Assembly: GCF_000685395.1 (NCBI RefSeq)
Contig: NZ_AVSQ01000013.1
Coordinates: forward strand, 80,651-144,650
From: Candidatus Nitrosotenuis chungbukensis
Lineage (GTDB): Archaea; Thermoproteota; Nitrososphaeria; Nitrososphaerales; Nitrosopumilaceae
Length of the DNA: 64,000 bases
Direction: 5' to 3'
Below are positions 63,901 through 64,000 of the stretch, one piece after another. The position numbers and the translations under genes are program-made. Each line of letters begins with the position of its first letter. Within the stretch, counting starts at the first letter, position 1. The notes beneath the pieces were generated by a model that made no database searches, was not told the DNA's origin, and was given only the letters and a program-made list of their open reading frames with translations.

Positions 63901-64000
63901 AAACACCTGTTGCAACTGATAATGTCGGAGTGTCATCTGTGACAAACGACGCACCGGAGAGATTCCCGCTAGGCGAGACCACAGTCACATGGACTGCAAC
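60972..64000 (+). CDS. Large secreted NHL-repeat / HYR-repeat surface protein (3' end outside the window)
   Basis: Signal peptide residues 1-24 (VAILAAFFVIFAGLIYQPVLA|AG). Then a six-bladed NHL-type beta propeller (~residues 28-310) with blades such as YAAVDETGNVYVTDLGNSRV and GIAIDGSGNVYVSDSGNNKI. A Thr/Gln linker (QTTQTQTTQTTQTQ) leads into at least nine tandem HYR (hyalin-like, Ig-fold) repeats of ~76 residues, each ending FPLG-x-T-x-(V/I)TWTA and (V/I)-x-DTTAP. The frame is open to base 64000. Likely an extracellular adhesion or envelope protein. TTG 60969 is an alternative start. Confidence 0.92.
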   Translation, partial: MHHKVAILAAFFVIFAGLIYQPVLAAGNYPFVSTWGKQGLTTSGAFTFPQYAAVDETGNVYVTDLGNSRVQKFDNNGSYLHSWGSMGSGSKEFHSIAGIAVKNNYVYVVDHDLNSVKKFDISGNFIKSWNSGGTDATKLKLPNDIAVSKDNSVYVVDTGNSRVLKFDSDGKFLLTIGSSGTGDGKFLTPLGIAIDGSGNVYVSDSGNNKIDKFTSDGAFVKKFTASSGGIKISPDGLAIDASGNIIVADTPNNRVVVLDSDGKTVTTFGKTGTGNSQFKMVKDVTLDSDGDLFVVDSSNHRIQKFGSADPIVNDTVQTTQTQTTQTTQTQAVKQIVGDTKKPTINPPKDIFVEATGGLTPVSLGKAAANDESGIKSLTNNAPLEFPLGITTVIWTAIDGSGNMGMATQTVTVGDSTPPVINALPDIVSEAQGAQNPVDLGNPTVTDSVGVMSITNDAPESFPLGETIVTWTAIDVAKNEATATQLVTITDTKAPKIKAPAAITAEASSFDQTQVNLGEPAVTDNSEISSITNDAPEFFHLGETIVTWTAADIAGNVATSTQKVTIIDTSAPIIAPLSDITVEAVSALTPVDLVLPNATDVQPITFTNDAPESFPIGQTKITWTAIDSSGNNSTATQTVSVVDTTAPVLTVPENIIQEATGSTGNIVVLGQPVTQDISEVSSVTNNAPSDYPFGSTIITWTATDKYGNSASGNQNVTIIDTTKPSLSAPADVTVEATSITQNVVTLGEPQVSDLVGVESVTSDSPESFPLGQTTITWTARDTSGNVETATQIISVVDTVAPQIVLPQDITQEATGPTGTEISVGEATVSDVIGVDSLTNDSPNVFSLGLTQVTWTAKDSSGNISTAVQNVTITDTTAPTIVAPSDIAAEATSATDNTVSLLAPEVQDIVSQVTVTNDAPETFPLGETTVTWTAIDESGNMATAPQKITIVDTTAPTITTPSDITLEATSKSDNIVLLETPVATDNVGVSSVTNDAPERFPLGETTVTWTA
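61986..64000 (+). repeat. Tandem ~230-bp HYR-encoding repeats (nine copies, the last truncated)
   Basis: Repeat units begin near 61990, 62218, 62445, 62680, 62900, 63130, 63360, 63590 and 63825. Most have diverged in sequence, but units eight and nine share a nearly identical ~50-base segment (about 63711 and 63940), indicating recent local duplication or conversion. Confidence 0.85.

Noticed and set aside
61301..63988. Several minus-strand frames opposite the HYR repeats
   Set aside because: They recur with the repeat period and are antisense shadows of the repeat-coding frame.

Overview
This is a chromosomal window from a Nitrososphaerota (Thaumarchaeota) archaeon, most likely of the Nitrosopumilales (ammonia-oxidiser lineage). 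The evidence is archaeal/eukaryotic-type information processing (eL18, eL43, uL16/L10e, Rpo3, exosome Rrp4-Rrp41-Rrp42, SBDS, Pcc1, prefoldin, Cbf5, Nob1, XPF, EndA), a tRNA-Ser with a canonical intron, CofE for coenzyme F420, TATA-driven leaderless genes with frequent TTG/GTG starts, and secreted proteins carrying sequence motifs I associate with this phylum. No rRNA, insertion sequence or CRISPR array was seen. Genus-level placement is not possible from the sequence alone.

Layout. 0-8.8 kb: the 3' part of ftsY with an unusual repetitive C-terminal tail, argF, then the distal spc ribosomal-protein operon (uL18-uS5-uL30-uL15-SecY-Adk-DUF106-Cmk-Cbf5). 8.8-19.4 kb: inositol-phosphate synthase, intron-bearing tRNA-Ser(GGA), a LhgO-like flavoenzyme, a 2-hydroxyacid dehydrogenase divergent from a tiny zinc protein, a 2-oxoacid:ferredoxin oxidoreductase whose beta subunit is split by a LAGLIDADG intein, several unknown proteins and CofE. 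19.4-23.3 kb: two different LeuC/LeuD dehydratase pairs in tandem. 23.2-25.9 kb (minus strand): rpo3, then eL18-uL13-uS9 and a nucleotidyltransferase. 25.9-30.4 kb: SBDS-exosome-eL43-Pcc1-prefoldin-XPF. 30.4-34.7 kb: two rhodaneses, Nob1, NAD kinase, and a seven-iron-type ferredoxin fused to an unknown domain.

34.7-46 kb is an accessory/envelope and signalling region: a processive-type GT2 glycosyltransferase, a chemoreceptor without a large extracellular sensor, a 35-residue CxxC protein behind a perfect 9-bp dyad, an uncharacterised trio (long coiled-coil protein, double winged-helix protein, AAA+ ATPase), a CPA2 antiporter and a soluble histidine kinase. 46-51 kb holds uL16, an EndA subunit that appears to lack the catalytic histidine, an orphan PLD-like domain, and a detoxification-like group (VOC dioxygenase, MFS exporter, pirin). 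51-64 kb is rich in exported proteins (serpin, repeat-containing secreted protein, PEBP, NHL-HYR surface protein running off the window), small cysteine-rich proteins, an F420/DUF385-type protein, and an ABC-2 exporter.

The best candidates for undescribed biology are the coiled-coil/wHTH/AAA+ trio (38.46-42.33 kb), the FtsY tail, the dyad-controlled microprotein at 38.26 kb, and the unknown-domain/zinc-ferredoxin fusion beside rhodanese. Coordinates and motifs were read by eye; family calls rest on recognised motifs, not on database searches.
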